Shown: piece by piece, positions 1 to 7,176 of the stretch
How the letters are laid out: each line of letters starts with the position of its first letter
How positions within the stretch are numbered: position 1 is the first letter of the stretch
Program-made: the position numbers and the translations under genes
From: Streptomyces sp. YIM 121038
Lineage (GTDB): Bacteria; Actinomycetota; Actinomycetes; Streptomycetales; Streptomycetaceae
DNA length: 64,000 nt
Direction: 5' to 3'
Assembly (NCBI RefSeq): GCF_006088715.1
Contig: NZ_CP030771.1
Span: 6,095,501-6,159,500 of the forward strand
Notes under the pieces: model-generated
Told to the model about the DNA's origin: nothing
The model's input: the letters and a program-made list of their open reading frames with translations, nothing else
Databases searched by the model: none

Positions 1-579
1 ACGACCCGCAGGGCAATGACCGCGGTGGCGATCACGACTGGGCTGGTCCTCACGGTGGCCGGCTGCGGCGGTGGAGACGACGGTGACTCCAAGTCCGGCA
101 AGAAGTCGTCCTCCTCGGATTCCGCCAAGGACGTCGACGACGGCGGCAGCGGCAAGGAAGCCGAGAACTCCACTTCGGACGAGGCGCTGGCCGAGGTCAA
201 GGGCAACGGCATCACGCTGACAGTTACGTCCGCCGAGCGTGACGAAGGCGGCTTCTTGACCCTGAGCGGCAGGGTGACGAACGGCACCTCGGGCATTTGG
301 CTCGCCGGTGAGTGGCGGAGCGACGAGAACGAACTGAAGAAGAACGGCGGTTCGTTGGCCGGTGCCGCCCTCGTTGACGCGGCGGGCAAGAAGAAGTATC
401 TAGTGCTGCGGGACACCACAGGCAGGTGCCTGTGCACCAAATTCGAGGGCGGCATCAATCAGAACCAGTCCGCCGAATGGTTCGCCCAGTTCCCGGCGCC
501 GCCGGAGGACACCACGAAGCTGCAACTCCAGGTGCCGACGATGCCGCCCGCCGCGCTCGAACTCAGTGAGGGCGAGTGA
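1..579 (+). CDS. lipoprotein, 5' end outside the window
   Basis: Probable secreted lipoprotein of unknown function. The visible part has a hydrophobic stretch ending in a lipobox (LTVAGC), followed by a Gly/Asp/Ser/Lys-rich linker and a small globular C-terminal domain of about 120 residues. An ATG lies at 16, but a signal peptide starting there would have no positive charge. The in-frame codons before it read Thr-Thr-Arg-Arg-Ala, so the true start is probably upstream of the window. Its TGA at 577-579 overlaps the possible GTG start of the next gene, so the two are likely co-transcribed and translationally coupled. The pairing with an OmpA-like protein suggests a cell-surface role. Function is not recognised. 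Confidence 0.8.
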   Translation, partial: TTRRAMTAVAITTGLVLTVAGCGGGDDGDSKSGKKSSSSDSAKDVDDGGSGKEAENSTSDEALAEVKGNGITLTVTSAERDEGGFLTLSGRVTNGTSGIWLAGEWRSDENELKKNGGSLAGAALVDAAGKKKYLVLRDTTGRCLCTKFEGGINQNQSAEWFAQFPAPPEDTTKLQLQVPTMPPAALELSEGE

Positions 580-1199
580 CCATGACCCCCCGCCCCCGAA
601 GGACGGCCACGGCGACGGCCGCCGTCATCGTCGCGGCGCTCACCCTCCTCGCCCCCGAGGCCCGGGCCGACGACGACCCCAGCACACCCCCCGGCTCCTC
701 CACCACCTCCCCACCCCCCGAGGTCGACTCCAACAGCCCCGGCCTGAAGCTCGCCGACGGGGCGACGCTCGCGCCCGCCAAGGTTCTCGACATCAAGTCC
801 GTCGTGGAGGACCTCGGCGGTGAGGAGCGCAGGGAGGACACCAACACGGACGTGAAGTTCGCGTTGCAGGCGGAGGTCCTGTTCCCCAAGGACAGCGCGA
901 AGCTGAACCCGGAGGCGGACGCCCGTATCGAGGCCATCGCAGACGAGGCGAAGGCCCAGAAGGCCACCGACGTCCGGGTCTTCGGGTTCACGGACGACCT
1001 CGGCTCGTACGCCCACGGCAAGAAGCTCTCCAAGGACCGCGCGGAAGCCGTCCACGACCGTCTGGCGAGCTTCCTCGGCCCCCAGGTCACGTACTCCGTA
1101 CGCGGCTACAGCGAGGACTATCCGATCGCGGACAACGGCTCGGAGGAAGGCCGGAAGAAGAACCGCCGCGTGGAGGTCTCGTTCCCGCGCGGAGCGTGA
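576..1199 (+). CDS. OmpA-like peptidoglycan-binding domain protein
   Basis: Secreted protein of about 207 residues. A basic N-terminus and hydrophobic stretch ending near ARADDD form a signal peptide. A Pro/Ser-rich linker follows, then an OmpA-C-like domain over roughly the last 110 residues (FPKDSAKLNPEAD, VFGFTDD, LSKDRAEAVHDRL, and the family-typical GRKKNRRVEV near the end). Such domains usually bind peptidoglycan without covalent linkage. The start is either GTG 576, overlapping the upstream stop, or ATG 582. From family knowledge, Streptomyces tad/Flp-pilus clusters often end with an OmpA-family gene, so this may be the edge of such a cluster; that is inference, because the pilus genes would lie outside the window. 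Confidence 0.88.
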   Translation: MTMTPRPRRTATATAAVIVAALTLLAPEARADDDPSTPPGSSTTSPPPEVDSNSPGLKLADGATLAPAKVLDIKSVVEDLGGEERREDTNTDVKFALQAEVLFPKDSAKLNPEADARIEAIADEAKAQKATDVRVFGFTDDLGSYAHGKKLSKDRAEAVHDRLASFLGPQVTYSVRGYSEDYPIADNGSEEGRKKNRRVEVSFPRGA

Positions 1200-1202
1200 G
1201 CC

Positions 1203-1573
1203 GTGAGCCGGGACCCGGGCGCCGGGTATCCCGAGGACATGGAGGGGCCCGCAATCGTCCTCCCCGTACGTACGCGACCGGGGGAGTCTTCGCTGAGCTG
1301 GCCGAGGCGGTGCTGGCCCGCACCGGCCCGCGGAGCCGGTGTGGTTCCTCGGGACCGTCGGCGTCGACCCCGCCCGGCAGGGCGCGGGCCTGGGCCGGGC
1401 GGTCCTGCGCCCCGGCCTGGAGACGGCGGAGCGGGACGGCGTACCGGCGTTCTGGAGACCTCCGCCGAGACCAACGTCCGCTTCTACGAACGCCTCGGCT
1501 TCGAGGCCACCGCCGACCTCACCCTGCCCGGTGGCGGCCCGCGCAGGTGGTGCACGCCGCGGGCGTCCCCTGA
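1203..1573 (+). pseudogene. GNAT N-acetyltransferase remnant with frameshifts
   Basis: Pieces of one GNAT acetyltransferase are spread over all three forward frames. One frame carries FAELAEAVLARTGP. A second, from about 1336, carries EPVWFLGTVGVDP then RQGAGLGRAVL, the acetyl-CoA binding motif A. A third, from about 1455, carries LETSAETNVRFYERLGFEA, the conserved C-terminal part. The order is right for one protein, but joining the pieces needs at least two frame changes, one of them near 1451 where one base appears missing. No single frame covers the domain and there is no convincing start, so I call it a pseudogene. Sequencing errors are a less likely explanation. Confidence 0.75.
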
Positions 1574-1798
1574 GGGCCCACACGCTCGACGCGGTCGCAA
1601 ACAAGTCGGCGCCCCGATCTCCCGCGCCCGTTCGCTCGGCGCACACTTTTGGCCATAGTGCCCATACCCGGGATTCGCCCCCGAGCCCGTGGTGAAAGGG
1701 GAGACGGCGGTGACGCCAGCGCCGACGCGACGAGGACGCGGACCGGCCCGTGGCGGGATCGCGCCCTGGGTACCACAACTGCCGTGCGCCTGCGATGA

Positions 1799-2646
1799 AG
1801 TGGCGGCAAGTATGTTCGACGGAGTGAGCTCGCCACCGGACTGACCCTCAGCATCGGACCGGCGGCCGGTGTCTTTTGGATGGCCAAGGACAACCAACAG
1901 CCCGGCTGGCCGCTGCACTCGCTCCGAGCCGTGGCCGACACCGGCAAGGGCCTGATCGCCTACGACGACTGGAGCAAGAACCCGGCACGCGCCGCAGGCC
2001 TCGTCGGCTTTAAAGCAGTCACGATCCTGGCGACCCGCGGCGCGGCGGCGAAGACGATCTCGGGCGTCAGCAAGTTCAGCCGGGCGGCGGATCCGTTCCG
2101 GTACGCCGTGAAGGGCGTTCATTTCAGGGTGACCAAGGACGGGGGACCGGTCAAGCCGTTGAGAAGCGGCCGGGCAGGTACACGGCTGGACTTGGAGTAC
2201 GGCTCCTACCGCTTGGAGGGTGTCGGCGCGCGGGCTCCCGTGCGGCATGCGGCTGTGCCTCGGGACACGGGCCGTACGTCGGGGAAAGGGGCCGCACGGT
2301 CTATCTGGCGAGTGGTGGAGCAGGGCTCGACAAGCACCGGAAGGTTCTTCCAAGGGTGGAGGACGCGTGGAGTTCGTGACGGTCACTCGCCCCCGGCGCA
2401 CCACTCCTCCTCGTCGCGCCACGGAGGGTGCGGTTCTGCGGAGCAGTCCCACAGCGTGCATGCGTCTGGCAGTGGCTCTGATCCGACCGCTGGAACTGCT
2501 CACGGTTCTGGTGCGGTACCGCGTACTGGTGGGCCTCCCGGCGGGACCGGCGCTTTGCCGCACGGCATGCCCCGCGGAGGAGAAGGGTATGTGCCTGGGC
2601 GTCACCTCCACCCGAATGACCAAGCGCTGGTCGACTGTCTAGGGAC
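1799..2646 (+). pseudogene. polymorphic toxin remnant (pre-toxin region)
   Basis: An open frame from about 1799, just after an in-frame stop, encodes AVADTGKGLIAYDDWSKNP followed by ARAAGLVGFKAVTILATRG and then FSRAADPFRYAVKG. This resembles the pre-toxin segment of actinobacterial polymorphic toxins, which carry a short repeated pattern of the type NPARAAG, FNVLTLG, DPMTY just before the variable toxin domain. There is no start codon or N-terminal delivery domain, and after about 2170 coding-like stretches switch frame, for example TVYLASGGAGLDKHRKVLPR at 2299-2358. The toxin is therefore truncated and broken. A downstream small gene sits where an immunity gene would be. The toxin activity cannot be named. 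Confidence 0.6.
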
Positions 2647-2832
2647 GTGGATATTCTGGGCCCCAAGGCGCGCGAGAGGTCCACCGGATTCTATCGGAAT
2701 CCTGTATATCCGAGTGGATTCCTGTCGGTTGACTTCACTGGCGGAGTCAAGAAGGTGGTCCATGGTATTCGAAGTGGGCAGTGGGAGTTGCGTGCGATGT
2801 ATCTGAATCCAGCCCCTGGTCGCCACCTTTAG
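2647..2832 (+). pseudogene. possible C-terminal end of the broken toxin
   Basis: A 61-codon open stretch whose predicted peptide (ARERSTGFYRNPVYP, GFLSVDFTGGVKKVVHGI, MYLNPAPGRHL) looks like a compact protein C-terminus and lies directly before the immunity-like gene. Base composition is less GC-rich than the surrounding core genes. Its frame differs from the pre-toxin remnant upstream and is closed by a stop at 2617, so if it is the toxin tip it is disconnected from the rest. No catalytic motif is recognised. It could also be a chance open frame; the lower GC content and position argue mildly against that. Confidence 0.35.
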
Positions 2833-2864
2833 AGGTGACGTTGTACCTCCAGGGAGGGAGTCGT

Positions 2865-3152
2865 GTGAATACGGAGCTTGAGAGATTTGTTAAGACTTAC
2901 CTGCATTACGAGCAGGCTTACGATGTACGCGGCGCGTTGCGCCCCACTCTGACGGCCTTCGGTGAACCTTTCCTGGGAGGCGTGCGCAGAGGGTTCGTTG
3001 ACCTGTTGCGGGAGCGTAGTGCCACCATTGTCGATTACGAGCGGTTGACGGACGTCGATTTCTCCGATGAGAGCTCTTTGTATGACTACTTGCAGGGAAT
3101 TTACGCGTACCTCTTCGAGGGTGGCGCGGAGCAGCCCACACCGCCTGAGTGA
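2865..3152 (+). CDS. small acidic protein, candidate immunity protein
   Basis: A 95-residue acidic, aromatic-rich protein (ELERFVKTYLHYEQAYDV at the start, LYDYLQGIYAYLFEGG near the end) with no signal peptide or membrane segment. The GTG at 2865 is chosen because a strong ribosome binding site, agggaggg, lies at 2851-2858; an earlier in-frame start at 2781 has none. It follows a broken polymorphic toxin by about 30 bases, the usual place for a cognate immunity gene. Size, acidity and low GC compared with neighbours also fit a cytoplasmic immunity protein. I do not recognise the family with certainty, so the role is inferred from context. The frame is intact although the toxin is not. Confidence 0.7.
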   Translation: MNTELERFVKTYLHYEQAYDVRGALRPTLTAFGEPFLGGVRRGFVDLLRERSATIVDYERLTDVDFSDESSLYDYLQGIYAYLFEGGAEQPTPPE

Positions 3153-3192
3153 TTGCCCATTCCTGCCCGGTCCGGGATGAAGGGGGGCAGGT

Positions 3193-3285
3193 ATGGCATC
3201 TCAAGACTACGAAAGTCAGTTGCTGGAGGCCATTTCGGTTCGGCGGAGAATTCGGGATGCGTTGATGTTCGGACGGGAGTGGTAG
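3193..3285 (+). CDS. 30-residue ORF, possibly a truncated gene start
   Basis: ATG at 3193 opens a 30-residue frame (MASQDYESQLLEAISV then RRRIRDALMFGREW) preceded by a purine-rich aggggggcag that could serve as ribosome binding site. Composition matches the low-GC immunity-like gene just upstream. It may be a real small gene of the toxin module or the 5' remnant of a longer one. No family recognised. Confidence 0.35.
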   Translation: MASQDYESQLLEAISVRRRIRDALMFGREW

Positions 3286-3394
3286 CCACGTTCTGTGGAT
3301 GATCGGGCACTACCGCTTCGGCGACGGCACGGACGCCTCCGCCTGGGCCGACGTCGACCGGCTCACCCGCCACCTGTCGGCGGCCCGTACGTAA
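3266..3394 (+). pseudogene. 3' remnant of an unidentified gene
   Basis: After an in-frame stop at 3263 the frame reads LWMIGHYRFGDGTDASAW and then DVDRLTRHLSAART before a TAA at 3392-3394. It looks like the last 35-40 residues of a normal high-GC protein whose 5' part has been lost at the junction with the low-GC patch. A 31-residue peptide starting at ATG 3299 is the only alternative. Function unknown. Confidence 0.3.
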
Positions 3395-3433
3395 TTCCGG
3401 GCAGGTCGGAGCCGCGCTTGAGAGCATCGGACC

Positions 3434-4219
3434 ATGAGCACCTCCAGCGACGGCACACCCGCTTCCCGTACGTTCGACGACCTCGTGGCCGAGGCCGCGG
3501 CCGCCCCCACCCAGGGCTGGGACTTCTCCTGGTTCGAGGGCAGGGCCACCGAAGCGCGGCCCTCGTGGGGGTACGCGCGGGCCATGGGGGAGCGGCTGCG
3601 CGATGCGGAGGCCGCGCTCGACGTGCAGACGGGGGGCGGGGAGGTGCTGGCGTCCGCGCCCTCGTTGCCCGCGGTCGCCGTGGCCACGGAGGGCTGGCCG
3701 CCGAACGTGGCGAAGGCGACGGCACTGCTGCACCCGCGCGGCGCGGTCGTCGTGGCCTCGGCCGAGGACGCGCCGCTGCCGTTCGCGGACGGCGCCTTCG
3801 ACCTGGTCACGAGCAGGCACCCCGTCACGCCGCACTTCGCCGAGATCGCGCGGGTGCTGCGGCCCGGCGGGACGTACTTCGCCCAGCACGTGGGCCCGAG
3901 CAGCGTGTTCGAGCTCGTCGAGTACTTCCTGGGGGAGCAGCCCGCGGAGGTCAGGAACGCCCGCGACCCCGAGGGCGAGCGGGCCGCGGCCGAGGCCGCC
4001 GGGCTCGACGTGGTGTCGCTGCGCGCCGAGCGCCTGCGGATGGAGTTCTTCGACGTCGGGGCCGTCGTCCACTTCCTGCGGAAGGTGGTGTGGATGGTGC
4101 CCGGGTTCACCGTCGACGCGTACCGGCCGCGACTGCGCGAGCTGCACGAGCTGATCCGGGCGGAAGGACCGTTCGTGGCCCACAGCACCCGGCACCTCTT
4201 CGACGCGCGCAAGCGCTGA
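3434..4219 (+). CDS. class I SAM-dependent methyltransferase
   Basis: A 261-residue cytoplasmic protein with a Rossmann-type methyltransferase core. Motif I is seen as LDVQTGGGEVL around residues 63-73 (usual form LDLGTGGGE). An acidic residue follows the next strand (VVASAEDAPLPF), and ARVLRPGGTY is the typical post-motif loop. The C-terminal third (AVVHFLRKVVWMVPGF) resembles the substrate-binding part of Streptomyces methyltransferases of this length. The substrate cannot be deduced. ATG 3434 is the only sensible start, with a weak ribosome binding site. It precedes an HxlR-type regulator by 69 bases on the same strand. Confidence 0.85.
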   Translation: MSTSSDGTPASRTFDDLVAEAAAAPTQGWDFSWFEGRATEARPSWGYARAMGERLRDAEAALDVQTGGGEVLASAPSLPAVAVATEGWPPNVAKATALLHPRGAVVVASAEDAPLPFADGAFDLVTSRHPVTPHFAEIARVLRPGGTYFAQHVGPSSVFELVEYFLGEQPAEVRNARDPEGERAAAEAAGLDVVSLRAERLRMEFFDVGAVVHFLRKVVWMVPGFTVDAYRPRLRELHELIRAEGPFVAHSTRHLFDARKR

Positions 4220-4288
4220 CCCGTCCACCGGCGGTACTGTCGATCCGGTAAGTGAGGCAGCGGCCGTACCCGGACGAGGAGTTGGCAC

Positions 4289-4663
4289 ATGGCGAAGGGC
4301 AAGGGGCCGTACGTGTGCGGTCTGGACGCGGCCGTGGACGTCGTCGGCGGCAAGTGGAAGCCCATGATCCTGTGGGCGCTGTACGCGGGGGGCACCCTGC
4401 GGTTCGGGGAGCTGCGGCGGCACGTCCCCGGCGTCAGCGAGAAGATGCTGATCCAGCAGCTGCGGGAGATGGAGACGGACGGCATCGTGCACCGCGAGGT
4501 CTACCGCGAGGTGCCGCCCAAGGTGGAGTACTCCCTCACCGACCTCGGCCAGTCCCTGAACCGGGCCCTGGAGCCGCTCGGCCTGTGGGGCGACGCGAAC
4601 ATGGAGCGCCTGGTCGCCAATCAGGAGGCCAAGGCCGCCGCCGCGGTCGCGCGCGGCGCCTGA
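4289..4663 (+). CDS. HxlR-family winged-helix transcriptional regulator
   Basis: A 124-residue protein that is almost entirely an HxlR domain: VCGLDAAVDVVGGKWKPMIL at the N-terminus, with the diagnostic GGKWK, then FGELRRHVPGVSEKMLIQQL (recognition helix) and a wing with VEYSLTDLGQSL. A Cys at residue 10, just before the domain, is typical of the family and sometimes redox sensitive. ATG 4289 is supported by gaggag at 4277-4282. HxlR regulators often control an adjacent gene; both neighbours are on this strand or convergent, so the target is not obvious. It may act on the upstream methyltransferase or its own promoter. Confidence 0.9.
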   Translation: MAKGKGPYVCGLDAAVDVVGGKWKPMILWALYAGGTLRFGELRRHVPGVSEKMLIQQLREMETDGIVHREVYREVPPKVEYSLTDLGQSLNRALEPLGLWGDANMERLVANQEAKAAAAVARGA

Positions 4664-4976
4664 GGCCGCGCGCCCTCGCGCCTCCGCGCCCCGCGTCCCC
4701 GCCCGAAGCCCGGTGCGCCCCCGCACCCCTGCCCGAAGCCCCGCGCCTCATAAGGCAATTCGGGCAATTCGGGGCGACTCCGGTGTGCCGCGGCCGTCGA
4801 TTCAACATTGTTATCGATTGTTCTGCGCACCGGCTCGATTCAGTCGCCGGACTCACGTAAGTTCAGACCAACGCTAATTCGCGGGCGCAAAGCTGCGCGG
4901 GGCGGGTGCCGCGCAGTGGAGGGGGCTGCGCGGCCTCGTGCGCGCTCTGCCCGAGAGCGAGCGCCCCACCGTGCTC
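4664..4976. other. intergenic region between convergent genes
   Basis: This gap separates the HxlR gene from the convergent DUF192 gene. It has a GC-rich Pro/Ala-codon-like stretch, a short direct repeat (caattcggg twice near 4756-4774) and an unusually AT-rich patch at about 4800-4880. I see no convincing gene, terminator or RNA. Confidence 0.5.
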
Positions 4977-5339
4977 CTAGGCGCCGTTCCGATCCGGCCC
5001 GTCCAGGTCCACCACCAGGCGCACGCCCCTGCGGACCCCCCACGCCGCCATCGCTCCGGCCTCCGCCTCCACCACGCGCCGGGCCCGGAGCCGGGGCAGG
5101 CCCACCCGGCCCGGCCGCATCGTCCGCACCGCGAGCACGCGGGACCTCCGGTCCAGGTACGCCACGTCCACCGCGAACCGCATCCCCAGGGTGTGCACCG
5201 CGCTCGTACGCGGCAGCAGCAGGGCGCCCGGGACGCCGTCCCGGCCGAGCAGCCCGCGCCGCCGCGCGCGGGGCGAGTCCGCCACCTCCAGGGGGACCGC
5301 GAAGGGGCTCCCGGAGCCGGGCACCGTCAGCGTCGCCAT
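4977..5339 (-). CDS. DUF192 family protein
   Basis: A 120-residue single-domain DUF192 protein. Family features are RARRRGLLGRDGVPGALLL near residues 24-42, VHTLGMRFAVDVAYLDR at about 48-64, and the C-terminal ARRVVEAEAGAMAAWGVRRG. DUF192 proteins are small beta-rich proteins of unknown function, often exported and often found beside Flp/Tad pilus genes. This one has no clear signal peptide. Start is the ATG at 5339. It is about 4 kb from the OmpA-like gene with decayed DNA between, so a former shared cluster is plausible but not shown. Confidence 0.85.
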   Translation of the reverse strand: MATLTVPGSGSPFAVPLEVADSPRARRRGLLGRDGVPGALLLPRTSAVHTLGMRFAVDVAYLDRRSRVLAVRTMRPGRVGLPRLRARRVVEAEAGAMAAWGVRRGVRLVVDLDGPDRNGA

Positions 5340-5661
5340 GGCGCGACGCTAGCGCCCGGCGCGTCAAGCGCGCGCCCCGCCCGCGCGTCACCCTTCGGAG
5401 CTACCGCCTCCGGCGGTCGGATCCCGCCGCGAGGGCCGGAAACCGGTGGGGAATGGGGGCCAAGCAGTCGCCGGGCGGTTTCGGAGAGTAGTTGTGGCAC
5501 GCCGATGCACCGCGAAGCACTTACGAAGGGTTATGGTGGAAACCCCCCCTCGGGCCGGTCCGTCTCCCCCCCACGGACCGGCCCGTTTCTTTTGGCCGCG
5601 CGGCGGCCGCCCGCGCCACGGCCGTGAGGCCGCGCGCGGGGCCGCGCGCCGGACCGCGCCG
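5340..5661. other. intergenic region with orphan terminator
   Basis: Both flanking genes are on the minus strand, yet the only clear signal is a plus-strand intrinsic terminator at 5551-5585. The 100-150 bases before it lack a recognisable gene; short GTG/ATG frames at 5446 and 5492 run into the hairpin. It may hold a small RNA. Confidence 0.45.
5551..5585 (+). terminator. strong intrinsic terminator
   Basis: Perfect 13-bp inverted repeat (cgggccggtccgt and its complement) with a C-rich loop, followed on the plus strand by tttctttt. The T-run gives it a plus orientation, although no plus-strand gene precedes it. It could also end the minus-strand aldo/keto reductase transcript without a T-run. 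Confidence 0.8.
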
Positions 5662-6699
5662 TCAGCTCCGACCGGCCCAGATGTTCGTCCCCGGCGTCGA
5701 CACCGCGAAGGTGTCGATCTCCTCGAGCTCCGCCTCCGTGAGCTTCGGCCCGGACAGCGCCGCCACGTTCTCCTCCAGCTGCCGCACGCTGGACGCGCCG
5801 ATGAGCGCCGACGTCATGCGCTCGTCCCGCAGCACCCAGTTCAGCGCCAGTTGCGCGAGCGACTGGCCGCGCCGCGCCGCGATGTCGTTCAGGCCATTGA
5901 GGCGGCGTACGACCTCGTCGCTGAGGAGCCCGGGGTCGAGCGACTTGCCCTGGGTCGCGCGCGAGCCCTCGGGGATGCCCTTCAGGTACTTGTCGGTCAG
6001 CAGGCCCTGCGCGAGCGGCACGAAGGAGATGCAGCCCATGCCCTCCGCCTCCAGGGTGTCGAGCAGGCCGTCGTCCTCGGTCCAGCGGTTGATCATCGAG
6101 TACGAGGGCTGGTGGATGAGCGGACGGACCCCCATCTCGCGCAGCAGCCGCGCGGCCTCGGCGGTCTGCTCGCTGGTGTACGAGGAGACGCCGACGTACA
6201 GCGCCTTGCCCTGCTGGACCGCGGACGCGAGGGCGCCCATGGTCTCCTCCAGCGGGGTGTCCGGGTCGAAGCGGTGCGAGTAGAAGACGTCGACGTGGTC
6301 CAGGCCCATGCGCCGCAGCGAGGAGTCGAGCGACGACAGGAGGTACTTGCGGGAGCCCCACTCGCCGTACGGGCCGGGGTGCATCAGATAGCCCGCCTTG
6401 GTCGAGACGACCAGCTCGTCCCGGTAGGGGGCGAAGTCCTGGGCGAAGAGCTTGCCGAAGTTCAGCTCCGCGCTGCCGGGCGGCGGGCCGTAGTTGTTCG
6501 CCAGGTCGAAGTGGGTGACGCCCAGGTCGAAGGCGCGGCGCAGGATCGCCCGCTGGGAGTCGAGCGTGCGGTCGTCGCCGAAGTTGTGCCAGAGGCCGAG
6601 CGAGACGGCCGGCAGCCGCAGGCCGCTCCTGCCGGTGCGGCGGTACTCCATCGTGTCGTAGCGGTCGGGGGCGGCGGCGTACGGGGAGATGTCGTTCAT
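5662..6699 (-). CDS. aldo/keto reductase, YghZ-like
   Basis: A 345-residue NADPH-dependent aldo/keto reductase. The catalytic tetrad is visible: D65 and Y70 in FDLANNYGPP, K101 in VVSTKAGY and H142 in DVFYSHRFD. The NNYGPPPGSAE loop, KAGYLMHPGPYGEWGSRKYL region and the total length match the L-glyceraldehyde-3-phosphate reductase (YghZ/GpR) branch, which detoxifies reactive aldehydes. The C-terminal cofactor segment ALIGASSVRQLEENVAAL is complete. Start ATG 6699. It is transcribed alone, divergent from the prenyl transferase across a repeat-rich gap. Confidence 0.93.
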   Translation of the reverse strand: MNDISPYAAAPDRYDTMEYRRTGRSGLRLPAVSLGLWHNFGDDRTLDSQRAILRRAFDLGVTHFDLANNYGPPPGSAELNFGKLFAQDFAPYRDELVVSTKAGYLMHPGPYGEWGSRKYLLSSLDSSLRRMGLDHVDVFYSHRFDPDTPLEETMGALASAVQQGKALYVGVSSYTSEQTAEAARLLREMGVRPLIHQPSYSMINRWTEDDGLLDTLEAEGMGCISFVPLAQGLLTDKYLKGIPEGSRATQGKSLDPGLLSDEVVRRLNGLNDIAARRGQSLAQLALNWVLRDERMTSALIGASSVRQLEENVAALSGPKLTEAELEEIDTFAVSTPGTNIWAGRS

Positions 6700-6740
6700 G
6701 GAACGAAGCTACGTCACTGCGTTCGGCTTGGGCGGGGTTG

Positions 6741-6907
6741 ATCGGCCTGCGGCCTCGTCCTCGAGCGCCGGACGGGCTCTCCATCGGCCTGCGGCCTCGT
6801 CCTCGAGCGCCGGACGGGCTCTCCATCGGCCTGCGGCCTCGTCCTCAAACGCCGGACGGGCTTGAAATGGCCTGCGGTCTCGTCGTCAGGCGCCGGGCGG
6901 GCTCGAT
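6741..6907. repeat. 42-bp tandem repeat, four units
   Basis: Three near-identical 42-bp units begin at 6741, 6783 and 6825, and a diverged fourth at about 6867. Each contains ctgcggcctcgtcctc then gcgccggacgggct. A single related copy lies at about 12588-12610 (cgtcctcaaacgccggacgg). The motif belongs to a dispersed Streptomyces intergenic repeat type. It fills part of a 477-bp divergent gap (6700-7176) in which I see no gene; the rest is plain GC-rich sequence. Confidence 0.85.
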
Positions 6908-7176
6908 GGGCGCGGTGGCGGTCCGCGCGTGGCGTGGTGCGGGGGGCCCAACCCCCGTGTCGCGCGCCCCCCTTCCGTGCCGGAGGCGGTCGTTCGGGGT
7001 GGGGGCGTGGACGGGCGCCCCCCATACCCCTCTTTCTCCCGTCCGTAACGGCACCCGGGCCGAGGGACCGCCCGCGCAGCGGTACCCTTTCGGCTTCGGG
7101 GGCCGCGTCGGGCCCCAGGAACCCCGGCCGGTCGGCCCCCGGGGCAGCGGCCGTCTTTCGTGAGAGGTGGAATCTC

